NCBI RefSeq assembly: GCF_000414115.1
Contig: NZ_AOPZ01000007.1
Location: forward strand, 39,828-103,827
Length of the DNA: 64,000 bases
From: Streptomyces aurantiacus JA 4570
Lineage (GTDB): Bacteria; Actinomycetota; Actinomycetes; Streptomycetales; Streptomycetaceae
Direction: 5' to 3'
A program made the position numbers and the translations under genes. Positions 1 to 7,987 of this stretch are shown here, piece after piece (positions within the stretch are counted from its first letter, which is position 1; the number at the start of each line of letters is the position of its first letter). The notes beneath the pieces are model-generated. The model saw nothing but the letters and a program-made list of their open reading frames with translations, had not been told where the DNA came from and did not search any database.

Positions 1-1440
1 ACGTGGCGCGGGCTTCACGACGGGCTCTTCGGAGAGCACGGCTATGTGCCCGTCCGGCTTCCCCGCGCGCAGCACGGTCACCGTGTGCCCGTCCGGCGTC
101 CTGCTGTCGAGGACCACGGTGTCGCCGCCGACGGCGGCGGTGTGCACGCCCGGGCCCTCGCTGATGCGCTCCGGTTCGCCGGTACGAGGGCTGCCCGGTT
201 CGCCGTCCTCGTCGAGCGCCGAGAGCGACCACACGTGGACGTCCGTAGGTTCGTCCGACGCGGTGAACCACACGCGCTCGCCCACGGTGGCCAGCACCTC
301 GCGCACGTGGAGCCCCGGTGGAGTCAGTACGTTCCCCACGCGCAGGCCCGCGGTGTCGCGGTCGGCGTGCCAGTGCTGCACGGGCTTGCCGCCGGCCAGC
401 CGGACCGGGGTGCCCGGCACGAGGTCGAGCCACGGGCTCTCCCGCTTGTGGCCGACCATCCGCGACTCGCCGCTCTCCGGGTCGACTTCGAGGATGTACG
501 CCGCGCGCTGGTCGCGGGTCTGGAGCGTGACCAGCGGTCCGTACGCGTCCCAGCGCGCCCGCAGGACGTACTCCAGCGTGGTGTCCGTCCACGCGCCGTC
601 CGTGGGGTGGTACTCCTCCGGCACCTTCTCCGGCGTGCGGACGGCCACGCGCGAGCCGTCCGTGCGCAGGATGTGCAGCGTCGTCTCCGCGTTGGCGGTG
701 CCCGCCGCCGGGTAGGGCACGGAACGCGGAGGCCGGTCCGGCCGGGAGGGGTCCGACAGCCACCAGCGCCGCACGCGCGCGGTGTTCACGCGCGCGACGA
801 GCAGGGCGTCGCCGTCCGGCGACCACCAGAACGCCCGGTGCCTGCCCATGGATTCGGCGGCGACATGATCCGCGAGTCCGTACGTGACGTCGTCGCCCTC
901 GGGCTCGGCGAGCGCCCGGTCGCCCGTGCCGTCGGCGCCCACCACGCGCAGGGCGCCCCCGGTGACGTACGCGACGAGCGAGCCGTCGGGCGACGGGCGC
1001 GGGTCGACCACCGGCCCCGGCGTGTCGATCCGGCGCGGCGCGCCGCCGTCCGTCCGCACCGTCCACAGGGTGCCCGACAGCGCGAAGGCGACCACGCGCG
1101 CGTGGTCGTCGGCGGCGAAGGCCACCACCCCTTGGGATGCCTCCCGCGCGCGTTCCCTGCGCACGAGTTCGGCCTCGGGCAGCGGGCTGGTGCCGGTGCC
1201 GGTGCCGCCGAGCGTCAGCGGGTCCGCGAGCATCCTCTCGGTGCCGTCAGCGCCGTCAGCGCCGTTGGAGTTGCCGGTGTTGCCTTCGTACAACCAGAGC
1301 CTGCTGACCGGGTCGTCGCCCGCCGCCGAGCGCAGGAACAGCACGCGGGCGCCGTCCCGCGACACGGTGAAGCCGCGCGGGACGCCGAACGCGAAGCGGT
1401 GCGTGCGGGCGAACTGGGCCGGGAGATCAGGGGAGTTCAT
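1..1440 (-). CDS. S9-family prolyl oligopeptidase / dipeptidyl peptidase, N-terminal part (runs off left edge)
   Basis: An open frame starts at an ATG at base 1440 and stays open to the window edge, giving the first 480 residues. The visible part is built of beta-propeller blades of the DPP IV N-terminal type: phrases such as SRDGARVLFLRS, RPSPDGSLVAYV and WSPDGDALLVAR recur through it. The alpha/beta-hydrolase domain with the Ser-Asp-His triad would lie beyond the edge, so activity cannot be judged. There is no signal peptide (it starts MNSPDLPAQF), which suggests a cytosolic peptidase. A TACAGT hexamer lies six bases before the ATG and no ribosome site is visible, so the message is probably leaderless. 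Transcribed divergently from the HipA-like gene. Confidence 0.85.
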   Translation of the reverse strand, partial: MNSPDLPAQFARTHRFAFGVPRGFTVSRDGARVLFLRSAAGDDPVSRLWLYEGNTGNSNGADGADGTERMLADPLTLGGTGTGTSPLPEAELVRRERAREASQGVVAFAADDHARVVAFALSGTLWTVRTDGGAPRRIDTPGPVVDPRPSPDGSLVAYVTGGALRVVGADGTGDRALAEPEGDDVTYGLADHVAAESMGRHRAFWWSPDGDALLVARVNTARVRRWWLSDPSRPDRPPRSVPYPAAGTANAETTLHILRTDGSRVAVRTPEKVPEEYHPTDGAWTDTTLEYVLRARWDAYGPLVTLQTRDQRAAYILEVDPESGESRMVGHKRESPWLDLVPGTPVRLAGGKPVQHWHADRDTAGLRVGNVLTPPGLHVREVLATVGERVWFTASDEPTDVHVWSLSALDEDGEPGSPRTGEPERISEGPGVHTAAVGGDTVVLDSRTPDGHTVTVLRAGKPDGHIAVLSEEPVVKPAPR

Positions 1441-1570
1441 GGGGTGACTGTAGGCACCACGGAGGTGGTGCGGCAGGGGCGGGCGGCCGCCGCGCGGCGT
1501 CCGGGCGGATCGCCGACGGCGTCCCGGGGGAGCGGGCCGGAGTGTCCGACCCCCGCAGTAACCTGGGGCA

Positions 1571-2347
1571 ATGCTCACCGAAGTCACCGCCGTCCGCTAT
1601 GTCACGCCCCTGCGCGAGGGCGGATCGCTGCCCGGACTCGTCGAGACGGACGACGGCCGGGGGACGTACGCGACGTACGTCATGAAGTTCACCGGCGCGG
1701 GCCAGGGCCGCAAGACGCTCGTCGCCGAAGTGATCTGCGGGCAGCTCGCGCGCCGCCTCGGCCTGCGCGTGCCAGGGCTCACCGGGATCCGGCTCGACCC
1801 CGTGCTCGGCCTGGGCGAGCCGGACCAGGAGGTGCAGCAGCTCCTGAAGTCCAGCGGCGGACTGAACCTGGGCATGGAGTACCTGCCCGGCGCCCTCGGC
1901 TTCGACCCGCTGGCCTTCGTGGTGGACCCGCTGGAGGCCGGACGCGTCATCTGGTTCGACGCGCTGATCAACAACGTGGACCGCTCCTGGCGCAACCCCA
2001 ACCTCCTGGTCCGGCACGGCGACGTCTGGCTCATCGACCACGGCGCGAGCATGATCTGGCACCACAACTGGCCCACGGCCCCGACCGCGGCCGCCAGGCC
2101 GTACGACGCCACCGACCACGTCCTCGCCCCCTACGGCCCCGACATCGCCGCCGCTGCCGCCGAGCTCGCCCCCCGGGTCACCAAGGAACTGCTCGCCGAG
2201 GTGACGGCCGACGTCCCCGACGCGTGGCTGGCCGGCGAGGCGGGCTTCGACAGCGCCGACGCCGTGCGGCGCGCGTACGCCGACGCGCTGCTCCCGCGCG
2301 CGGAGAGCATCCACGAACGGATCACCCTGGAAGGCGCCGCGAAGTGA
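1571..2347 (+). CDS. HipA-like kinase-fold protein (short form), partner of DUF3037
   Basis: A 258-residue protein resembling the C-terminal kinase core of HipA (about 440 residues in E. coli), without the HipA N-terminal subdomain. Key residues look intact: a Lys in YVMKF (residue 39) and Glu 53 as nucleotide-binding pair, the catalytic-loop signature NNVDRSWRNPN (134-144, Asp 137 and Asn 142/144), and a metal-binding DHG at 156-158. It overlaps the next gene by four bases (GTGA), so the pair is translationally coupled. A TAACCT hexamer six bases before the ATG suggests leaderless transcription. HipA toxins phosphorylate aminoacyl-tRNA synthetases; whether this short form does so is unknown. 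Kinase fold: confident. Substrate: not known. Confidence 0.8.
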   Translation: MLTEVTAVRYVTPLREGGSLPGLVETDDGRGTYATYVMKFTGAGQGRKTLVAEVICGQLARRLGLRVPGLTGIRLDPVLGLGEPDQEVQQLLKSSGGLNLGMEYLPGALGFDPLAFVVDPLEAGRVIWFDALINNVDRSWRNPNLLVRHGDVWLIDHGASMIWHHNWPTAPTAAARPYDATDHVLAPYGPDIAAAAAELAPRVTKELLAEVTADVPDAWLAGEAGFDSADAVRRAYADALLPRAESIHERITLEGAAK

Positions 2348-2784
2348 GCGACATGACCGAGACGAACGAGGCTTCCGCGCGGGACGCCGCCCAGAGCCAG
2401 GCCCCCGCGCGGGACGTCTTCGAGTACGCGCTGCTGCGCGTCGTGCCGCGCGTGGAGCGCGGCGAACAGTTCAACGCGGGCGTCGTGCTCTACTGCCGCG
2501 CCAAGTCCTTCGTGGCCGCCCGCACCCATCTGGACGAGGCGAAGCTGCGGGCCCTGGACCCGGCGGCCGACGCGGCCGGCGTGCGGGCGGCGCTGCGGGC
2601 CGTCGAGGGCGTGTGCGCGGGCGGCGACGCGGCCGGGCAGGCGGCGGGGGACGACGCGGGGCGGCGCTTCCGGTGGCTGATCGCGCCGCGCTCCACCGTC
2701 GTCCAGCCGGGCCCGGTGCACACCGGCCTGACCGCGGACCCGGCGGCGGAGGTCGAGCGCCTCGTCGAGCTGCTGGTGCGCTAG
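2344..2784 (+). CDS. DUF3037 family protein
   Basis: A 146-residue protein. The GTG at 2344 overlaps the stop of the HipA-like gene (GTGA); an ATG three codons in (2353) is the alternative. After an Ala-rich head the core FEYALLRVVPRVERGEQFNAGV and VVLYCRAKSF is typical of DUF3037, a family without known function. No membrane segment or signal peptide. From memory, HipA-like plus DUF3037 is a recurrent gene pair in bacteria, which suggests a partner or regulator role for this protein; that is inference. The gene is followed by an interspersed terminator-like repeat. Confidence 0.8.
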   Translation: MSDMTETNEASARDAAQSQAPARDVFEYALLRVVPRVERGEQFNAGVVLYCRAKSFVAARTHLDEAKLRALDPAADAAGVRAALRAVEGVCAGGDAAGQAAGDDAGRRFRWLIAPRSTVVQPGPVHTGLTADPAAEVERLVELLVR

Positions 2785-2785
2785 C

Positions 2786-2907
2786 GCTTCGCTGGATGTG
2801 CGGTGTCGATCCTGCGGGCCGGTGGGGGCTGGGCGCGCCCGCGCGGCGGAGCCGCATATCGATACAGCCCCGCGCCCCTTACGGGGCGCGGTACCGCACC
2901 GGACTTC
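2786..2907 (+). repeat. Streptomyces-type interspersed intergenic repeat, copy 1
   Basis: The stretch following the DUF3037 stop shares a long similar core with 52523-52618: CGCTGG-TGTGCGGTGT, then CGGTG-GGGCTGG, then CCCCGCGCCCC-TNAC-GGGGCGC, then GTACCGCA-GACTTC. Copy 1 has an extra segment of about 30 bases in the middle. Both copies sit immediately 3' of a plus-strand gene and end in the same GC hairpin. Such elements recur between genes in Streptomyces genomes; a role as terminator is inferred. Confidence 0.7.
2871..2890 (+). terminator. GC hairpin within the interspersed repeat (copy 1)
   Basis: Perfect eight-base arms CGCGCCCC / GGGGCGCG around a TTAC loop, 87 bases after the DUF3037 stop. 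No T-tract follows, which is common for Streptomyces terminators. Confidence 0.55.
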
Positions 2908-2928
2908 AGTGCGCTTCCGGGCCTCCGG

Positions 2929-2945
2929 GTGACGTAATGAGTCAC
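2929..2945. promoter_or_regulatory. Possible operator (GTGAC-N7-GTCAC) upstream of the fabG promoter
   Basis: An inverted repeat GTGAC/GTCAC with a seven-base AT-rich spacer, 17 bases upstream of the -35 box at 2963. The position fits an activator or repressor site, but the arms are short and no cognate regulator is adjacent. Confidence 0.25.
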
Positions 2946-2962
2946 AGTGCGCCGGGCTGCCG

Positions 2963-2991
2963 TTGACACCGCGTGCCAAGGCTTCTAGCGT
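2963..2991 (+). promoter_or_regulatory. Vegetative (HrdB/sigma-70 type) promoter for the SDR genes
   Basis: TTGACA at 2963-2968, a 17-base spacer, and TAGCGT at 2986-2991: near-consensus for the housekeeping sigma factor. The expected start of transcription near 2998 leaves a leader of about 130 bases before the fabG start at 3128. Confidence 0.75.
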
Positions 2992-3127
2992 CTCGTCTGC
3001 TGAAGGTACTAAGCGGTCGCTCACCAGGGGGCATGCCGCGGAACCGAGCCTTCGGGAAGACCGGAACCGCACCTCCAGAAGATCCGCACCGCACAAGAGC
3101 CGCATCCCAAGGGCGAGGAGAGCCAGC

Positions 3128-3889
3128 ATGTCCACCACTGAGCAGCGCGTCGCGGTCGTGACCGGAGCAGCGCGAGGCATCGGCGCGGCGACCGCCGTCC
3201 GGCTCGCCGCCGAGGGCCGCGCCGTCGCCGTGCTCGACCTCGACGAGGCCGCCTGCAAGGACACCGTCGAGCAGATCACCGCCGCCGGCGGCAAGGCCGT
3301 CGCCATCGGCTGCGACGTGTCCGACGAGGCCCAGGTCGAGGCCGCCGTCACCCGCGTCGCGGCGGAGCTCGGCGCGCCGACGATCCTGGTGAACAACGCG
3401 GGCGTGCTGCGCGACAACCTGCTGTTCAAGATGAGCGCGAGCGACTGGGACACGGTCATGAACGTGCACCTGCGCGGCGCCTTCCTGATGTCCCGCGCCT
3501 GCCAGGCGCACATGGTGGACGCGGGCTTCGGCCGCATCGTGAACCTCTCCAGCTCCTCCGCCCTCGGCAACCGCGGCCAGGTGAACTACGCGGCCGCCAA
3601 GGCAGGCATGCAGGGCTTCACCAAGACCCTCGCCAAGGAGCTCGGCAAGTTCGGCATCACCGCCAACTCCGTGGCCCCCGGCTTCATCGTCACCGAGATG
3701 ACCAAGGCCACCGCCGAGCGCGTCGGCATGGGCTTCGAGGACTTCCAGGCCGCGGCCGCCACCCAGATCCCGGTGCAGCGCGTCGGCAGGCCCGAGGACA
3801 TCGCCAACGCCATCGCCTTCTTCGCCGGCGACGCGGCGGGCTTCGTGTCCGGCCAGGTCATGTACGTCGCCGGCGGCCCGCTCAACTAG
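3128..3889 (+). CDS. fabG: 3-oxoacyl-ACP reductase FabG-like SDR
   Basis: 253 residues, a normal length for classical short-chain dehydrogenases. The NAD(P)-binding TGAARGIG is at 12-19, NNAG at 89-92, a catalytic Ser near 143 (NLSSSSALG) and the YxxxK pair at Tyr154/Lys158. FabG enzymes reduce beta-ketoacyl thioesters with NADPH in fatty acid or polyketide synthesis; a secondary FabG acting on another acyl thioester is equally possible because no other fab genes are near. The ATG at 3128 follows GAGGAG at good spacing. It lies 48 bases before a second SDR gene, so both probably share the promoter at 2963. Confidence 0.9.
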   Translation: MSTTEQRVAVVTGAARGIGAATAVRLAAEGRAVAVLDLDEAACKDTVEQITAAGGKAVAIGCDVSDEAQVEAAVTRVAAELGAPTILVNNAGVLRDNLLFKMSASDWDTVMNVHLRGAFLMSRACQAHMVDAGFGRIVNLSSSSALGNRGQVNYAAAKAGMQGFTKTLAKELGKFGITANSVAPGFIVTEMTKATAERVGMGFEDFQAAAATQIPVQRVGRPEDIANAIAFFAGDAAGFVSGQVMYVAGGPLN

Positions 3890-3937
3890 CGCCCCCGCTC
3901 GAACCAGCCACCAGCACCAGCGCAAAGGACAGCACAG

Positions 3938-4693
3938 ATGGCAGTGCAGGACAGCGGCAAGGCGGCGCTCATCACCGGCGCGAGCCGTGGCATCGGCTAT
4001 GGCATCGCGGAGGCCCTGGTCGCCCGCGGCGACCGCGTCTGCATCACCGGACGCAACGAGGACGCGCTCAAGGAGGCCGTGGAGAAGCTCGGCGCCGACC
4101 GCGTCATCGGCGTCGCCGGCAAGGCCCACGACGAGGCGCACCAGGCGGTCGCCGTGGAGCGCGCCATGGAGGCGTTCGGACGGGTCGACTTCCTGATCAA
4201 CAACGCCGGTACGAACCCGGTGTTCGGGCCGATGGCCGACCTCGACCTGAACGTCGCCCGCAAGGTCTTCGAGACGAACGTGGTCTCCGCGCTCGGCTTC
4301 GCCCAGCTCACCTGGAAGGCATGGCAGAGCGAGCACGGCGGCGCCATCGTCAACATCGCCTCGATCGCCGGGGTCGCGCCCTCGCCGTTCATCGGGGCGT
4401 ACGGCATGAGCAAGGCCGCCATGGTCAACCTGACCCTGCAGCTCGCGCACGAGTTCGCGCCGAAGGTGCGGGTCAACGCGATCGCTCCGGCGGTGGTCAA
4501 GACCAAGTTCGCGCAGACGCTGTACGAGGGCCGCGAGGAGGAGGCCGCGGCGGCCTACCCGCTCGGCCGGCTCGGTGTGCCGTCCGACATCGGGGGCGCG
4601 GCGGCGTTCCTGACCTCGGAGCAGTCCGACTGGATCACCGGTCAGACGCTCCAGGTCGACGGCGGCATGTTCCTCAACGCGGGCGTCGGCTGA
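3938..4693 (+). CDS. SDR family oxidoreductase
   Basis: 251 residues of classical SDR type: TGASRGIG at 13-20, NNAG at 88-91, Ser142 in IASIAG, Tyr155 and Lys159 in YGMSK, and the C-terminal VDGGM turn. It probably acts with the upstream FabG-like enzyme on related carbonyl substrates, judged from the 48-base gap and shared direction. The substrate cannot be read from the sequence; ketoreductase or 3-hydroxyacyl dehydrogenase activity is plausible. Confidence 0.88.
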   Translation: MAVQDSGKAALITGASRGIGYGIAEALVARGDRVCITGRNEDALKEAVEKLGADRVIGVAGKAHDEAHQAVAVERAMEAFGRVDFLINNAGTNPVFGPMADLDLNVARKVFETNVVSALGFAQLTWKAWQSEHGGAIVNIASIAGVAPSPFIGAYGMSKAAMVNLTLQLAHEFAPKVRVNAIAPAVVKTKFAQTLYEGREEEAAAAYPLGRLGVPSDIGGAAAFLTSEQSDWITGQTLQVDGGMFLNAGVG

Positions 4694-4865
4694 CCGACTC
4701 CGGACAGACCCTGACGAGCCCTGACGAACCCTCGCAGGGGTCGATGTTGCGGACGTATGTGACGTTCTCGCCCATGAAGTGCCCCGCCGGTGAGCCGAGT
4801 TGGCACGGCGGGGCACTGCGGTATGGTCTGCCGATCCATGGCACGGCGGACCGAGGAGCGTGCAC

Positions 4866-6452
4866 GTGTTCAGAAGAGTTCACCCGCGGTGCCTGCGGCC
4901 GTTCACGCTGCTGGCGTCCCTGTCCCTGGTCGCGGGATGCGGTGTGCTGTCCTCCGAGGGCGCGGACGGCGAGGACGCCATCACCGTCGGCACCACGAGC
5001 GCGCCGAGCACCCTCGATCCCGCCGCGGCCTACGACGGCTCCTGGGAGCTGTACCGGAACGTCTTCCAGACGCTCCTGAGCTTCCCCTCGGGCGCCACCC
5101 AGCCCCAGCCCGACGCCGCGGAGCGCTGCAGGTTCACGGACGGCTCCAGCATGGTCTACACGTGTACGTTGCGCGACGGCCTGAAGTTCTCCGACGGCGA
5201 CACGCTGGACGCGCGGGCGGTGAAGTTCTCCATCGACCGGATGCGGCGCATCGACGTCAAGGGCGGTCCCGCCGGGCTGCTCGGCGCGCTGCGGACGGTC
5301 GAGACCAAGGGCGACCGGACCGTCGTCTTCCGGCTGCGCAAGCCGGACGCCACGTTCCCGTTCGTGCTCGCGACACCCGCGATGTCGATCGTCGACCCCA
5401 GCGAGTACCCGGCCGACAAGGTGCGCGAGGGCAACGAGATCAGTGGCTCCGGGCCGTACGCGCTCAAGGACTACCGCCCCGGGGACCGGGCCGAGCTCGT
5501 CAAGAACACCCACTACGAAGGCGCGGCCGACCGCAAGAACGACGCCGTGACCATCCGCTACTTCCGCGACTCCGACGCCATGGTGGACGAGCTGCGCGCC
5601 AAGGAACTGGACGTCACCTTCCGCGGCCTCGGGGCGCAGGACATCGTGGAGCAGCAGGGCCCCGACAAGAAGAGCGGCATCCGGCTCGTCGAGGGCGCCG
5701 GCGCCGAGATCCGCTACCTGGTGTTCAACCCCGAGGACCCGTGGGCGCGCCGGCCCGCGGTGCGCAAGGCGTTCGCCCAGGTCATCGACCGCGGTGCCAT
5801 AGCCCACAAGGTCTACAAGGACACCGTGGAGCCGCTGTACTCGATGGTCCCGCGCGGGGTCACCGGGCACGGCACGGGCTTCTTCGACGAGTACGGCAAC
5901 CCCAGCGCGGCCAAGGCGAAACGAATCCTCAGGGCGGCCGGGATCACCGAACGCGTACCGCTCACCCTCTGGTACACCACCGACCGCTACGGCTCGGCCA
6001 CCGCGCCGGAGTTCGCGGAGATCAAGCGGCAGCTGGAGGACTCGGGCCTGTTCCGGATCACCATCAAGGGCGTGCCGTGGCAGCGGTTCGACAAGGAGTA
6101 CAAGAACGGCGAGTACCCGGTCTTCGGGCGCGGCTGGTTCCCGGACTTCCCGGACGCGGACAACTTCATCGCGCCCTTCGTGGGCGAGCGCAACGTCCAC
6201 AACCTGCCGTATCCGTCCCCGGAGCTGACCGAGGAGGTGCTGCCGCGCTCCCGCCGCGAGGCCGACCGGAGCAACGTCGTCGACCAGTTCAGGCAGGCAC
6301 AGCGGATCCTCCTCGACGACGTGCGGCTGCTGCCGCTGTGGCAGGGCAAGCAGTACGTCATGTCGAGCGAGGAGATCTCCGGCGGGGAGCGGGCCCTCGA
6401 CCCCTCGGCGATCATGATGATGTGGGAGCTGGGGCGCAAGACCAGCTGGTAG
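4866..6452 (+). CDS. ABC transporter substrate-binding lipoprotein (family 5, oligopeptide type)
   Basis: 528 residues from a GTG preceded by GAGGAG. A basic n-region and hydrophobic stretch end in the lipobox LVAGC (21-25), so the mature protein is lipidated at Cys25 on the outer face of the membrane. The body follows the peptide/nickel-binding family 5: ITVGTTSAPSTLDPA near the N-terminus, DGLKFSDGDTLDARAVKFSIDRM, GSGPYALKDY, and a C-terminal lobe with FGRGWFPDFPDADNF. No permease or ATPase gene is adjacent, so it is an orphan binding protein that may serve a remote Opp/Dpp system or act in sensing. Confidence 0.9.
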   Translation: MFRRVHPRCLRPFTLLASLSLVAGCGVLSSEGADGEDAITVGTTSAPSTLDPAAAYDGSWELYRNVFQTLLSFPSGATQPQPDAAERCRFTDGSSMVYTCTLRDGLKFSDGDTLDARAVKFSIDRMRRIDVKGGPAGLLGALRTVETKGDRTVVFRLRKPDATFPFVLATPAMSIVDPSEYPADKVREGNEISGSGPYALKDYRPGDRAELVKNTHYEGAADRKNDAVTIRYFRDSDAMVDELRAKELDVTFRGLGAQDIVEQQGPDKKSGIRLVEGAGAEIRYLVFNPEDPWARRPAVRKAFAQVIDRGAIAHKVYKDTVEPLYSMVPRGVTGHGTGFFDEYGNPSAAKAKRILRAAGITERVPLTLWYTTDRYGSATAPEFAEIKRQLEDSGLFRITIKGVPWQRFDKEYKNGEYPVFGRGWFPDFPDADNFIAPFVGERNVHNLPYPSPELTEEVLPRSRREADRSNVVDQFRQAQRILLDDVRLLPLWQGKQYVMSSEEISGGERALDPSAIMMMWELGRKTSW

Positions 6453-6471
6453 CTCCCGGGGGGCCCGCTGA

Positions 6472-6494
6472 TTGTCAGTGGCCGCCGGTAGGTT
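6472..6494 (+). promoter_or_regulatory. RecA-NDp / PafBC-type DNA-damage promoter of ung
   Basis: TTGTCAGTG at 6472-6480, eight bases, TAGGTT at 6489-6494. This fits the mycobacterial RecA-NDp consensus tTGTCRgtg-N8-TAnnnT, now assigned to the PafBC activator. Its position 40 bases before a DNA-repair gene supports the reading. Confidence 0.75.
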
Positions 6495-6533
6495 CTGAGG
6501 TGCAGAACTGAACGCACCTCGGAGGTTGTTGAC

Positions 6534-7217
6534 GTGACCGACATCGCCATGCTGCCCGCGTCCTGGCGCGGAGTCCTCGGCGAGGAACTGCAGAAGCCCT
6601 ACTTCAAGGAGCTCACCGAGTTCGTCGAGGAGGAGCGGGCGAAGGGGCCGGTCTTCCCGCCGCGCGAGGAGGTGTTCGCCGCCCTGGACGCGACGCCGTA
6701 CGACCAGGTGAAGGTCCTCATCCTCGGCCAGGACCCGTATCACGGCCAGGGCCAGGGCCACGGCCTGTGCTTCTCGGTCCGCCCCGGGGTGAAGACCCCG
6801 CCCTCCCTGCGGAACATCTACAAGGAGATGAAGGAGGAGCTCGGTCACCCGGTGCCGGACAACGGCTATCTGATGCCGTGGGCCCGCCAGGGCGTGCTGC
6901 TTTTGAACGCGGTCCTGACGGTCCGCTCCGGCGAGGCCAACTCCCACAAGGGCAAGGGCTGGGAGAAGTTCACGGACGCGGTGATCCGCGCGGTGGCCGA
7001 GCGGCCCGACCCCGCGGTCTTCGTCCTGTGGGGCAACTACGCCCAGAAGAAGCTCCCCCTCATCGACACCGAGCGGCACGTCGTGGTCAAGGGGGCGCAT
7101 CCCTCGCCGCTGTCCGCGAGGAAGTTCTTCGGCTCCCGCCCCTTCACGCAGATCGACGAGGCGGTCGCGGCCCAGGGCCACGAGGCCATCGACTGGCGCA
7201 TCCCCGACCTGGGCTGA
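6534..7217 (+). CDS. ung: Uracil-DNA glycosylase (family 1)
   Basis: 227 residues. It removes uracil from DNA to start base excision repair in the cytoplasm. The water-activating motif GQDPYH is at 65-70 and the minor-groove loop HPSPLSA begins at His189; both are diagnostic of family 1 UDG. The GTG at 6534 follows GGAGG with a suitable gap. A damage-responsive promoter motif lies just upstream (6472-6494), so induction through PafBC is likely. Full length and intact. Confidence 0.96.
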   Translation: MTDIAMLPASWRGVLGEELQKPYFKELTEFVEEERAKGPVFPPREEVFAALDATPYDQVKVLILGQDPYHGQGQGHGLCFSVRPGVKTPPSLRNIYKEMKEELGHPVPDNGYLMPWARQGVLLLNAVLTVRSGEANSHKGKGWEKFTDAVIRAVAERPDPAVFVLWGNYAQKKLPLIDTERHVVVKGAHPSPLSARKFFGSRPFTQIDEAVAAQGHEAIDWRIPDLG

Positions 7218-7258
7218 GCAGGCGGGAGCGCCCCGCTCCGCACCGCGCCTGACCGCGA

Positions 7259-7281
7259 TTGTCAGTGCTGCCCGCTAGCGT
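7259..7281 (+). promoter_or_regulatory. RecA-NDp / PafBC-type promoter of the TPR-like gene
   Basis: TTGTCAGTG at 7259-7267, eight bases, TAGCGT at 7276-7281: a second perfect match to tTGTCRgtg-N8-TAnnnT, 42 bases after the ung stop and 61 bases before the next start codon. Confidence 0.75.
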
Positions 7282-7342
7282 CGGCATCGGTTGGTGGGAC
7301 TGCCCTCCGGCAGCCCCACGGCCGACGGACGACTGACATCCG

Positions 7343-7861
7343 ATGGCGGACGCGGAGGGCCACGCGGTGGCGGAGCAGCAGGAACAGACGGCGGAAGACG
7401 AAGACGCCATGATGACCCGGATCGGGCAGGCGGTCATGCTCCAGCACGCGGGCGACCGCGAGGAGGCGCAGACACGCTTCCTCGCGCTCTGGTCGGAGAT
7501 CGGCGAGGAGGGCGACCCCCTGCACCGCTGCACCCTCGCGCACTACATGGCCGACACGCAGGCCGACCCCGCCGACGAACTCGCCTGGGACCTCAGGGCG
7601 TTGTCGGCGGCGCACGAGCTGACGGACGAGCGCGTCGGCGCCCACCACCAGTCCCTCGCGGTGCGCGGCTTCTATCCCTCGCTGCATCTGAACCTGGCGG
7701 CGGACTATGTGAAGCTCTCCCGCCCGGAGGCTGCCCGCAGCCATCTGCGGCAGGCGCGCGGCGCGGTGGGCGCGCTCGGCGACGACGGCTATGGGGACGG
7801 CATCCGGGCGGCCCTGGAGCGGCTTGAGGCACAGGTGGGGGAGGGGGCTGTGGAGGAGTAG
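7343..7861 (+). CDS. TPR-like protein of unknown function with damage-type promoter
   Basis: 172 residues, cytosolic, without signal peptide or membrane helix. The helical pattern (GDREEAQTRFLALWSEIGEEGD, HLNLAADYVKLSRPEAARSHLRQAR) resembles tetratricopeptide repeats, so a protein-protein adaptor is likely. A start at the ATG pair near 7409 would remove an acidic Glu/Gln-rich head and is equally possible. It has its own RecA-NDp motif rather than relying on ung read-through. No enzyme motif is visible. Confidence 0.8.
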   Translation: MADAEGHAVAEQQEQTAEDEDAMMTRIGQAVMLQHAGDREEAQTRFLALWSEIGEEGDPLHRCTLAHYMADTQADPADELAWDLRALSAAHELTDERVGAHHQSLAVRGFYPSLHLNLAADYVKLSRPEAARSHLRQARGAVGALGDDGYGDGIRAALERLEAQVGEGAVEE

Positions 7862-7873
7862 GGGGAGCCTGGG

Positions 7874-7943
7874 GTGCCGGGTGCCGGGTGCCGGGTGCCG
7901 GGTGCCGGGTGCCGGGTGCCGAGTGCGGGTTGCCGGATGCCGG
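7874..7943. repeat. Heptanucleotide tandem repeat (GTGCCGG)n
   Basis: Six perfect copies of GTGCCGG (7874-7915) followed by about four decaying copies up to 7943. It lies in the convergent gap between the TPR gene and the lipoprotein gene. A seven-base unit is prone to slippage; since it is outside both frames, copy-number change should not alter either protein. Confidence 0.85.
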
Positions 7944-7987
7944 GCCGCCGGGCGCCGGAGGTCGGCTCGGTGGCGCCCGCCCCTGGC

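Noticed and set aside
46..2784. A 912-codon plus-strand frame through the S9 peptidase and the HipA-like/DUF3037 genes
   Set aside because: It is the antisense shadow of the minus-strand peptidase at first and an out-of-frame reading of the HipA-like gene; only its last 146 codons are the real DUF3037 gene.
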